From Anaeramoeba flamelloides (Eukaryota; Metamonada; Anaeramoebidae), in the NCBI GenBank assembly GCA_027625915.1, contig JANTQA010000057.1:744001-808000 (forward strand): DNA of 64,000 bases, written 5' to 3'. The first letter of the stretch is position 1. Every line of letters starts with the position of its first letter. The notes under the pieces were generated by a model. That model was given only the letters and a program-made list of their open reading frames with translations. It ran no database searches and had not been told where the DNA came from. A program made the position numbers and the translations under genes. Below, in pieces: positions 12,803 through 22,704 of this stretch.

Positions 12803-13365
12803 TAAGGTTTACAATCCCTGAAATTTGAAAAAAAAGGTTATCTTGTGTAGGTTGTAGTTACTTGTTAATTTGATTCTTATCTGATCGATCTTGAACTTGG
12901 TTTCGGGTTTTAAGATGTGTTGAATAAGGCAATTTTTGACAATTTATTTTTTTTTTTTTTCGTAAATCCAAATTGAAGAGTGTAAAATTATATCGGTAGG
13001 TAAATTATAAAAAATGTGGTTCGTAGGTTGTTTGTTTGAAATTTTTAATTAAGTTTGGTTTTATCTAGAGGTGGGAAAACAAAATTTTTTTCATTTAGTT
13101 AATTGAGTAAAAAGGGAAATGAAATTTTGCTTTGACAACCTAAAAATCTATATTTTTTCTTAAACACCTACCAATCTATTAATCTTTGACTCTAGAATTC
13201 GGATTTCCTAAAAAAAAAAAATAAATTGTCAAAAATTGGCCTTATTCAACACATCTTAAAACCCTATACCAAGTTCAAGATCGATCAGATAAAAATCAAA
13301 TTAACAAGTAACTACAACCTACACAAGATAACCTTTTTTTCAAATTTCAGGGATTGTAGACCTTA
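12803..13365. mobile_element. 560 bp foldback element, AGGTTTACAATCCCTG family, copy 1
   Basis: Flanked by TA (12803-12804 and 13364-13365). The arms begin AGGTTTACAATCCCTGAAAT and end with its inverse. Each arm is about 190 bp and includes TTGTGTAGGTTGTAGTTACT, ATCTGATCGATCTTGAACTT and CAATTTTTGACAATTTA. The middle (about 13000-13180) is unpaired and non-coding. The TA target suggests mobilisation by a Tc1/mariner-type transposase. See copy 2 at 28901-29461 and a single end at 53471. Confidence 0.88.
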
Positions 13366-13901
13366 TGAAAGTAAGTACATTTTTGGAATTTTGAGTGCCA
13401 CCATTTAAGCAAAACTGAATGATTAAAATCATATATTTAACCAATTGTATTGATATTTTAAACAATAAGGAAGTGGTATATCTTAGTATAATATATTTTC
13501 ATACCAACTAAAAAATGGAAATAAAAAAAATGAAAAAATTGATCTTAAAAAAATAAATAAAAATCCTTTATTTCTTGATCTTATCTGTAATATATGGAAC
13601 CATTAACTCTTTACCCAGTTTGGTTTTATTTTTAATTCCTTATGGAAATACTTTTGTTTGTAGAATTTTTGATAAACGAATTACTTTTTATTTCTATAGA
13701 ATTTCAAAAATAAAATCAAAAATCCTATTTTCATTTATTTCATCTAATTTTCGATTTGGTTCAGAAAATAGGATATTTATTAAATTCCTCTTCAGAAATA
13801 AAGATTTATTGGTTTGATTTTATAGTTTATTTTTCTTCCATCAAAATGAGAAGTAAAAAATAAATCTGAATCTGATTGAATTTTTTTCTAAATTTTTATT
13901 A

Positions 13902-14299
13902 TACAGTCTATCCAAAGCTACCGTGAAATTTTTACAATATCAAATTTTGATGTTGATCAAGATTTTTAAAAAATTGAATATAAGAATAATAAAGTCCATA
14001 TTGAAAAAAAAATTCCTAAATGAGCCTATATTCAAGAATTTTTTCTGATTTTCAAAAAATAAATTTTCATAACCCAAAATGAATATAAACATCGAAAATT
14101 CATTGAGAAACAATAAAATTCACTGAAAAAAATAATTTTTTTTCAATCATATCATAAGTTTATTTTTCCTATCATCTCATTTATGAATTTTTTTTTTCAA
14201 GATAGGCTTATTTATTCTTATATTCATCTTTTTAAAAATCTATTTTAACATAAAAATTTACTATTGAAAAAATTTCCTGGTAGCCTTGGAACAGCTGTA
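13902..14299. mobile_element. 398 bp TIR element, ACAGTCTATCCAAAGCTACC family
   Basis: TA-flanked, with arms of about 125 bp. The left end is ACAGTCTATCCAAAGCTACC; the right end read on the other strand is ACAGCTGTTCCAAGGCTACC. The arms share GAATATAAGAATAA and a TTGAAAAAAAAATTC-like block. Non-coding; only one copy seen in the window. Consistent with a non-autonomous Tc1/mariner-type element. Confidence 0.8.
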
Positions 14300-15599
14300 T
14301 ATTTGATTCAATCTTTTGTAACTTTTTTTTTGATTCCAAGAATTCAACTCATTTATTTTAATTTTTAATATAGTATTCTTTATTTTAGTTTTTTTTGATG
14401 AAAATATTTGGAAAATGAATTTTGAAAGCAAATTCATAAAAAAATGTTTTGTAAAATAATGATTAATAAATTGACAAGAAAATTAATTGTTATAAATTGT
14501 TTGTATTCATCAAATTAAGAATATAAAGAAAAAAAATCTTCCAAAATAGGTTTTTATCGATTTTTTTTTTTTTTTTGATTTCAACAAATTTATTTGGAAA
14601 GGTAATCTTTTGTCTTTGGTATTCTGAAAGAAAATATTTGTTTCAAAGAAACACTTTTCCAGTCTATTATTATTTTTTTTTTGGTTCAGTCTTATATATA
14701 TTCTGTGTATCCTTACAAAGATATTTCTAGATCGAAAACCTAAATTTAATAAAAAGTTAAAAATTTAATCAAAAAAAAAATTCAAAAAATTGAAAAATAA
14801 AAGATTAAACTCTAAATTCCTTTGGGTTTGGTTTCTTTTCACAAATAGTACTTCAAATGGTGTTTTGGTTTCAAAATTTCAATATCCGGTTGTACTTAAA
14901 AAATATTTTTTTCGTAATTTGTATACAATTAAAAATTTTCAAAATGGTAAAATATACTTACTTAAATAAAGGATCCTTTTTTTAATTATAACCATATCAA
15001 TTTTTCCAGGATCTTCAAGAATCCAATATTACTTTCATTTTTATTTTATTTTTAGAATAATAATAAATTTTCAATGTTATTTATTCATACAAATATTCAG
15101 AAATTACTAAAAGTGAAATCTTCGTTCAAAATAAAAATGTTATTCAAAAATATTCTTTTTCTAATTTGATCTAAAAATTAGAAAAAAATGGAAGAGAAGC
15201 TTTGACTGAAAATATAATTTGTATAAAATAAATGCTTTTTAGAAATGATAACCCATTTCTCTAAAATTGATAAAGGAGTTTGTAATGGGTTTAATTGTAT
15301 CCTTGTGAAAATATGCTCTATTATATTTTTGTTTTAGAAAATAAATAATAGATACTAGTCACTAAAAGGTATAGTCATTACTTTTAAAAATAATTTTTTG
15401 AAAAGGAGAAAAAAAAATTAGAATTTTTCGAATTGCAAAAGGTCAATTAAAAACAAATCAGAATGTGATGTATGATTAATTTTTAAAAATCAACAATAAA
15501 AAAAGATTTAATGTATCGAAAAAAGCTTCAAAAAAAACTCTATTTCCATATAAAACATTAAATTACAATTTTGAAAACAACTTTTTTAGTATTGAATAA

Positions 15600-16240
15600 T
15601 CGTCCCTTGGTTCTTTTTGAGATATTGAAGATTTCAGTTTTTCATTTTTTTCATTTCTATAAAAGAGTTATTTGTATCAAAAAATTTGTACAAAATCCTT
15701 ATATTGTCAAATTTAGAGGGTTATAAAATAACCAAAACTAAGATTAATATAGTCGAAATAAAGTGTGCAGAAAAGTTTAATCTGTATTTCAAAAGAAAAA
15801 GTATGTTTTTTTTTTGTAATAGTTTACCAATAAATCAACTGACCAAAGAAACCAAGAAAAACCCAAATTAAATATGGAATTGGTTTCTTAAAGTTCTATT
15901 ATTTAAAAAGAAACTCTAAAAATAAAAGAACCAATTGGAAATTTTATCTCAAAAATAGATTTAATTTTTGAGAAAATTTTCATCAAAAAAAAAACTAACA
16001 TTTCTGAAAAAATTGAGGAAAAAACGGAAAAATCTTCGACAAATTATATTTATATTTTAAAATTTTATTCAAAATATCAAGAGGTTTACTTTCAAAATTG
16101 ATTTGAAATTAGGTATACTATTCGTAAAAAATTGGGTTTTGCTTTGGAATAAGAAGAAAAAAAACAAGGTTTATATTTTAAAACGCGGATTATATGTGCT
16201 GTGTTAGCATAATTTTGATCACTGTTTTTCAAATTAAATT
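15600..16240. repeat. Dispersed repeat B, copy 1, with a coding-like remnant
   Basis: Aligns by eye with 51860-52510 in the same orientation. Shared blocks include TTTCTTAAAGTTCTATTAT, TTTACTTTCAAAATTGATTT, TTAGGTATACT and AAGGTTTATATTTT. At 15713-15850 an open stretch reads EGYKITK...YFKRKSMFFFCN, and the partner copy encodes EGYTVTK...CFKIKSMFFCYR in its own frame. This points to an old protein-coding source, probably a mobile element whose family I cannot identify. Both copies look broken. Confidence 0.65.
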
Positions 16241-16764
16241 GAATGTATTATTAAAGAAAACAATTTGTTTCAAATTGAAGACATACAACCCTTTCGATAG
16301 TTAAAATAACTATTAAGTGACTTCTTTTCCCAAATTTAAATGTTTGAAATTGAGTAAAGTTAATTGCAAAATATAAAGATCATAATTTCATTCAGCTTTC
16401 CAAAAAAATCACTCCCCTAGAATTAAAGGATATATTCAAATCCCCAATACTAAAAAGGGAAATTAATAATTTAACCTGATTATTAATTTTATAAGAATTT
16501 GAAATATTTACGTCGATTATTATAATGCTTTTTGTTGGAGTTAAATGAAAATTTTGATCTATTTATTTTGGAAACAAATAAAATGCTTTTGAACTTTTTC
16601 TTTTAGAATTTTTTTTTTGTCAAAAAAGATCCGAAGAAATTGATTTTTTTACGTAGAGATAAAAATAATTTTTTCTTTGTTGTATTAATTTGATTCAATA
16701 TTTTTTGTTAATTGAGAAATACTGTAAAAGATTTTTTGTCTTTGTTAAATTGTAATAACAATTG

Positions 16765-17175
16765 TGGAAAAAAAGTGAAACTAGGAAAAAAAGTTAAATT
16801 CAGTTTTTAATTGGGAACCTTATTGAAAAATAAAAGTAAGATCAATTAAAAAAAGAATAGTTAAATGAATTAAGACAAAATGAAGTATTCATCACAATAA
16901 CAGTTTTTTTAATAGTATCTTTTGTTAAAGGATTTTTCTTTGATTAATCAATTATTAAAAATTTGTTCAAAAAATTAACTATTTTTGAGATTTCCAAAAC
17001 CACATCAATTATTTCAATTAGAAAGTAGATTTAAATTGTATTTGTTGGTTTGGTTGAAAATAAGTTAATGAATTATTATTTGAAGTTAATTGGTTTCTTC
17101 TTTTTATTGAATTTACTTTTCATTTTCTGGAATGTTCCCAATGAAAAACTGTGTTTAAACATTTTTTCCAAAACA
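16765..17175. repeat. GTGAAAC-AGGAAAAAAAGTT palindromic repeat, copy 1
   Basis: The left end is AAAAAGTGAAACTAGGAAAA. The body is an imperfect long palindrome and matches 60745-61193 in both orientations, best inverted (AACCAATTAACTTCAAATAA, AACCAAACCAACAAA, AATTTAAATCTA). A third relative is at 34905-35250. It is a non-coding, foldback-like repeat of about 410 bp; the right border is weak. Confidence 0.7.
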
Positions 17176-17320
17176 GTAATTAAGATAACTTTGAATTTTT
17201 TTTTTTGAATTTTATCTAGAAAAAGGATTACAAAATCTCAATGTCCTTTTGAGAAACCCCACTTCTTTGTATGAAAAGTAAATTTCTAGCTTGTGACTAG
17301 ACCCTTAAAAAGTTTTTAAA

Positions 17321-17492
17321 TACAGATATTTGAATTATTAATGAGGAAAAAATTTTCACTTCCTTTCCCGGATTGTTACTTTAATAAATAGAATTTTCAA
17401 AGAAGTAGGTTATAAGTTTGTGTTCTGTATTAGAAATAAGGAAATTGAAAAAGAAGTGAAATTGTTACCATTTTAAAATTCAAATACCAGTA
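17321..17492. mobile_element. 172 bp TIR element, TACnG-TATTTGAATT family
   Basis: Left end TACAGATATTTGAATTATTA; right end inverted as TACTGGTATTTGAATTTTAA. The TIRs are about 40 bp and include AATTTTCACTTC. A second copy is nested in another element at 54668-54833, and single ends occur near 5735-5780 and 62545-62590. It ends about 170 bp before the uL30 start codon, so it may lie within or next to that promoter. Confidence 0.75.
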
Positions 17493-17661
17493 AACAAAAA
17501 TCGCTTGTTTTCTAAAAGTTTCTTCTTTCTGAATACAAACAATAGTCCCCGAGATTCAATTAACTAATTTAACAAATCATTTTTTTGCCATAAATCTTTT
17601 TCTTGTTTCGGAATCAAAAAACATCAATTCAGCAAAATAAAAAAATAAAAAAAATTACGTA

Positions 17662-18435
17662 ATGAGCAAAACACTATTTAAAAGATTAAAAGGAAAGGTT
17701 ATCAAAGACACAGTACTTCAAGGAGGCAAAACACTTTCTGTTGTCCGAGAGAAAAGAAGGGCAAGAAAGATCCGATCAGCACTTCGGGGAAAGAGAAAAG
17801 GCTATACCCTACGTGAACCAGGGATCGATTATGTGAGCGCAGAAAAGATCATCAAAACAACAAGGCAAAGAAACAAATCTTTATCTGGACTCCAAAGAAG
17901 ATCCAGAACCATTCCAGAATTCAAAAAGGAAGATGGGGGGAAACTTATTTTTGCAATCCGAGTCAAAGTACAAAACGCCTCACAAATGCACACAAAAGTA
18001 TTCAAAATTTTAAAATTATTAAGGTTAAACAAGTTCCACAGTGGTGTCTTTTTAAGGCTTACAAAAGCCACACACCAGCTATTACATCTTGTTTCCCCTT
18101 ACGTTGTTTATGGCTTTCCTTCAACTTTATCTGTACGTAATTTAATTTTTAAGCGATCTTACATTCTGAAAAATGGCGAGAAAACCGCATTGTCTTCAAA
18201 TAAACTTGTTTCTGAAAGATTAGGAAAATTTGATATTATTTGTATTGAAGACTTAGTCTCGCAAATTGTAGAGAGAAGAGAATATTTTAATAAATGCACA
18301 CAATTCTTGCTTCCTTTTAAATTGAATTTTGAAAGAGACTTTTATAAGAATTTATTAAGAAAGCACGGAATACAAAAAATTAAATATGGTAACATCAATG
18401 AAAGAATAAATGATATTATCAAACAAATGAATTAA
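17662..18435 (+). CDS. uL30 family 60S ribosomal protein (RPL7 or RPL7L1/Rlp7 type)
   Basis: Intronless, 257 codons, ATG at 17662 and TAA at 18433-18435. The N-terminal ~90 residues are very basic (REKRRARKIRSALRGKRKGY), followed by the uL30 fold: KLIFAIRVKVQNASQMHTKV, then KLLRLNKFHSGVFLRL, SPYVVYGFPS, SVRNLIFKRSY, RLGKFDIICIEDLV and the C-terminal INERINDIIKQMN, which mirrors the animal ending ...INRLIRRMN. Canonical RPL7 binds 25S/28S rRNA in the large subunit; RPL7L1/Rlp7 is its nucleolar relative needed for ITS2 processing. 'SGVFLRLT' and 'LGKFDIICIEDL' look closer to the RPL7L1 versions than to RPL7, but the divergence leaves this open. Family certain, subfamily not. The codons are visibly richer in G/C than the spacers. 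Confidence 0.9.
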   Translation: MSKTLFKRLKGKVIKDTVLQGGKTLSVVREKRRARKIRSALRGKRKGYTLREPGIDYVSAEKIIKTTRQRNKSLSGLQRRSRTIPEFKKEDGGKLIFAIRVKVQNASQMHTKVFKILKLLRLNKFHSGVFLRLTKATHQLLHLVSPYVVYGFPSTLSVRNLIFKRSYILKNGEKTALSSNKLVSERLGKFDIICIEDLVSQIVERREYFNKCTQFLLPFKLNFERDFYKNLLRKHGIQKIKYGNINERINDIIKQMN

Positions 18436-20848
18436 AGGCATTTTTTATTCGTTTGGTTTGATTTACTTTACTTTTAAAGACAATACATTATTTTTATTTT
18501 CATTATTTTTTGATTTTTTTTGAATAAACTAAAATAGAATTTTCATAAATTATTCTTAATAAAAGTTAGCAAATAATTAGTTAATTTTTTTTTGGTCATC
18601 TTGTTTTTTATTTTACTGTGAAATTTTCTTTTAAAAAAAAATTGAATTTTATCTCAAAAGATTTAATAAGGAAAATTCAAATTAGTTAGGACCAATTTTC
18701 CTTTGCAATTGATCTTGTGAAGTTTTTATTATTATTTCGCAACACCAAACAACAATAAGAATTTGCTTAATTTAAATAAAAAATTTCTATTTACTAATTA
18801 GCCAATTACAATATGCAACAAATTTAGATCTTGCCCAATCCTTAATTTAAAAACAAATATTCGGATTTTTAGGTAATGTGTTAGGGTAGAATGTATTACA
18901 GAACAGAAATTACAAAATTAGTATTTTTTTGTTTCAATTTTCATGATCAGTCATCCTTTTTGTATTACGTGTTCATAAAATATGAATAACCCGACAGGAA
19001 TTTAATTATGAATTCTGAATATAACTTCCAAAATAGATGATTTTTTTAAAATCTAAAAAGATCAAAAAGATCAATAAAGTATTTTAATTTAAAAAATTGA
19101 AACATAAAAAATTTTTAAAAAGTGAGTTTTCCAAATATTTACAATTAAATTTTGCAGAATATGAGAAAGGAAAAAAAAAGAACAAATTAAAAAAGTGAGT
19201 TTGAGATTTCTATTTCTGATTTTTTTAATTTTCTAAGAAAAATTTTTTCTCCGAGGCTATTAAAGATGGTGTTACACATGGTAAATTATTTGTAATTTTG
19301 TTGTTGTTTTTTAAAATTGTAGATTAATCTCTTTATCGGATTCTTACAAATTCCCAAAATCCCAAATGCTAAAGTTTCTTATAAATTAATTAATGGGTGA
19401 TTTTTATTTTTTCTTATTATTATTTTACAAGATAATACAAACATTCATTAGGATTTGTTTTACACCCTTAAAAAAAATTAAAAAAATCAATAATAAAAAA
19501 ATCTAATATTTAATTTTTCAGAATTCTACTTTTATTTGAGAAATATTTTTTTTTCTCTAATTGTAATTGAAATTTTTTTGATGATCATATTTTTATATTT
19601 GAAACTTGATTTAGAGTATTAATAATTGAAAGCTCAATCTTTCATTAATTCCAACATTTTTTTTTTGGATTTCAATTATTATTCAAATGTTCAGTATGAT
19701 AAATATACTCAAAAAGCTTTTTTTTTTTGAATAAATATATATTTCTCATTTTATACAATGTGATAATTTCTATTTCAAAAATAGGAGACCATTTTTAAAC
19801 CAAAATAAAATTCATATTTTGGGAAATATAATAATACAACCAATAAAAGCATTTTATTATATTGGCAATTTTCAGGGAGAAGATGAACGTTTGAAAAGTA
19901 GTTATTGTCTGATAGAAGGGATTCATAAATAATCATAGTATAAATCAACTATTTTACAGTCTGGTCCCATTTGTAATGAACGAATCATAAATTTTAGGGA
20001 AGTATATATATTTAGAAGAAAAACAATCAATCTTAGATATATTTCTACAGTTAATTCACTTTTTTTAATTTTTTTTTTTTATATATAAATCCATACTATT
20101 TTTTTTTATCACAGATCTAAATAAACGAAGTAAAAATATTGTTTTTCGATTTTTATTGAAAGAGAATATTTTTAAGGGCCATCAAATGGATTTCAATTCA
20201 ATTTTCTTGGATCATCAATAGAAGATCAACATGCACATTTTTTATTTTAGTTTCTGTTCTAACTGTAAATTAGATCCATTTTTTTAATTAAAACTAATTC
20301 ATGAAATATTAATGTCTTTTTTTTATTTAATACATAAAAAGAATATTGAAAAAAATTTATTTTTATTTCTAAATTTAAAAAATAGCTAAGTGATATTTTA
20401 CGAGATTTCTTTTAATTTTGTGAAACCTAAAGGCATTTCCAGCTCTTGGAATTCAATAATTCATTATAGGTGTTTATAAATATGATTTTTCAAATTCAAT
20501 AAACTCTTTTGAAAATCAGAGAATTTTATTATTTGTTCTTTGGTTATATTTTATTAATTTTTTCTAAATAAGGCAGAGATTATTTTTTTTTAATATAAAA
20601 ATTTTTTTTTATTTACGGAAATTATCATATTTTCATTTTTAAATTCTTATTTTGTTAATGAGAATCGGTGTTTCTGTTTATTTTTGATATTTCAGTGATT
20701 TATGAATTTATCCAAGTATTTAAGTAATTTAAAGTTTTAATTTCATAATTGAAAATTTCTAATCCTTATGTTAATTGACTTAATATAAAAGATTTATTTA
20801 ATCGTATTTTTAAGTTATTGTTAAATGAATTTTTCTTGAATAATTGTT

Positions 20849-21232
20849 TCAAACAGTTATATATTTCTTTTTTTGTAAAATATTAATATATTTTTTAAAA
20901 TTATTTTTAACTTTTTCAAGATTAAATGTTAAATCAGTTTGTTTATCTAACCTTATTCCTAAATCTACTCTTTTTTTTTTTGGATGAGTATTTTTTCTAA
21001 TTTTATCAATATTAGGATTCATTCCAAAATCTCTAATAATTCTATATTTATTTTCGACTTGATAATTTATTTCTAATAGAGATCCTTTCATAATTAATAT
21101 CAAATCATCTGCAATCATTTGAACGTGTCTTGCTAATGATTTCGGTTTATCTAGAAGAAAATACATAATAAAGCCAAATAATAAAGGAGATAATGGTTCT
21201 CCTTGATATACATCTATTCTGTCTTTTCACTA
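20849..21232 (-). pseudogene. LINE-type reverse transcriptase fragment
   Basis: Read on the minus strand, the open stretch gives YQGEPLSPLLFGFIMYF followed about 20 residues later by HVQMIADDLILIMKG. These are the QGxPLSPLLF motif and the xADD catalytic box of a non-LTR (LINE) reverse transcriptase, with normal spacing. After it come an FGMNPNIDK segment and KKRVDLGIRLDKQTDL, matching the 'gLxiN..K' and 'YLGI.ld' parts of the palm and thumb. Only about 125 residues are present; the endonuclease, fingers and C-terminal zinc knuckle are absent, so it is a truncated relic. A TIR element starts about 240 bp upstream of it. I saw no target duplication or poly(A) tail to define its borders. Confidence 0.82.
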
Positions 21233-21472
21233 ATAAGCAAGTAAAAATTTTATTATTATTTCATTTTTTTTCATTGAAATAGAGAGAATCAAATGATGAA
21301 TAGAGTAAAAATATTTTATGTTTCAATTATAAATATTCTGATAATCACAGAAACCAATTTTTCCTCATCAGAAATTTTAATCATTTAACCATAACCAGTA
21401 CATTCCTAAATTTCATAAATTAAATAAATTTTCAATTTTAGTAACATCGGAAAAATTATTAATTCAAAAAAG

Positions 21473-21968
21473 TATAGTAGAGAAAAAAATACCGTACATG
21501 AAAAAAATCCCTGACAAGATTTTTAATTGTGAGTATTAGTAAAATTTTTTCCTAATTTCAATTAAATCCTTATTATAAATAACCAATTTTTTTTATGAGA
21601 TTAGTAATAAACATACCTAAAGTCCATCAAAGTAAGGTGTCTTTAGAATACTCGAGTAATTGTTTGATAGCCATATGTTGATCAACTTTTTTTGAAAAAC
21701 AATGGAGTTATATTGAGGTTTACCAGAGTTTGGAAAATGATAATTTTTATTCTTGTTTTTTGATTGATTGAATGGTGTTTTGAACAAGTGTGATTTCATC
21801 AATCATCATTCTATTAAGTGGGTGAGTTATAATTGAAAAAGTTCGATTCTTAAAAAAAGGAATTTGATTGTAAATAAATGAAATTACATAATAATTTTAC
21901 TAATATTCACAATTAAAAATCTTGTCCGGGATTTTTTTCATGTCCGGTATTTTTTTCACTGCTCTATA
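21473..21968. mobile_element. 0.5 kb TIR element, CAGTGAAAAAAATACCG family
   Basis: Terminal inverted repeats of about 75 bp: left GAGAAAAAAATACCGTACAT, right inverted GTGAAAAAAATACCGGACAT, both followed by AAAAAATCCC-GACAAGATTT and AATTGTGA-TATTAGTAAAA. The flanks are TATA-like. The core holds a 61-codon minus-strand frame (21617-21802) of no recognised family, so it may be an internally deleted DNA transposon. It sits upstream of the LINE fragment, but there is no proof that it interrupted it. Confidence 0.82.
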
Positions 21969-22704
21969 TCAAATATCACAAACAACCCATTTTTTTCTGG
22001 TTTTAATTCAAACGTTCATCTAATTTATGAAAGATACGGTTTTGTAGATTAACTTTCTGAGTTACCTAAAAAATTTGAGAAATATACTTACCCCCTTAAT
22101 CTATTTATTTGGATCCTATTCGAAAAAAATTTGTCTTTTCAGTTTCCTTTTTTTCTTTTACCAATACTTAAAAATCTTATCATTTAGTAATTCTTTGCTA
22201 ATTTAGTACCCAACAATAGACTGGTAAGAAAAAACTTCAACCAAATAATTGAGTACACAAACTACACCCTACTTGTTAAAAAACTCAAATTGTAAATGTT
22301 TAATAAACAATAAGAAGTAAAAATTTATTTATAATTATTGGTCACATTTCAGCAATAAATAAGTAACAAATCTATCATAATTCAACACAGACAAAAACAT
22401 CATAAAAAGTTAAGAGCAAATTGTTCCAAGCCAACTGATTTTTGAAAATATCAAGACATAAAAAATACATGAACCAAAAATCTATTCAAAAATCAAAAAA
22501 AGTTTTTTTTAAGAACCAAATATTTTTGCCAAATTGTAGTTTCTCTTATAAACCTAATTCATTTTATGTTTTGTTAAAATCCTAATTTTGAAATTCAATG
22601 AACAGAATTGTCATTTTTATTATTTCACTACTCCAAACTCTCCTTTTTTATTACTTTTTCTTTTCTTCAAAAAAAAAAAACAAAAAGAGGCTCTTTTGTT
22701 CTAA

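Larger units (their letters stand above)
11782..17661. other. 5.9 kb gene-free region rich in inverted-repeat elements
   Basis: It lies between two divergently oriented genes (RUN-domain to the left on minus, uL30 to the right on plus), so it must hold both promoters. Five TIR or foldback elements and one longer dispersed repeat are listed separately. Between them the sequence is AT-rich with long A/T runs, and I recognise no protein family. Short open frames near 13575-13817 and 15686-15871 are not supported as genes. Confidence 0.6.
18436..22704. other. 4.3 kb spacer upstream of VPS50
   Basis: Apart from the LINE fragment (20849-21232) and the TIR element (21473-21968), I see nothing that can be supported. 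The region is A/T-rich with homopolymers and no recognisable coding or RNA gene. Confidence 0.55.

Noticed and set aside
13575-13817. 80-codon plus-strand frame between two TIR elements
   Set aside because: Phe/Ile/Lys/Ser-dominated as expected from A/T-rich filler; no motif.
21841-21860. GTTCGATTC-like sequence considered as a tRNA T-arm
   Set aside because: No acceptor stem, anticodon arm or D-arm around it; it lies in the core of a TIR element.
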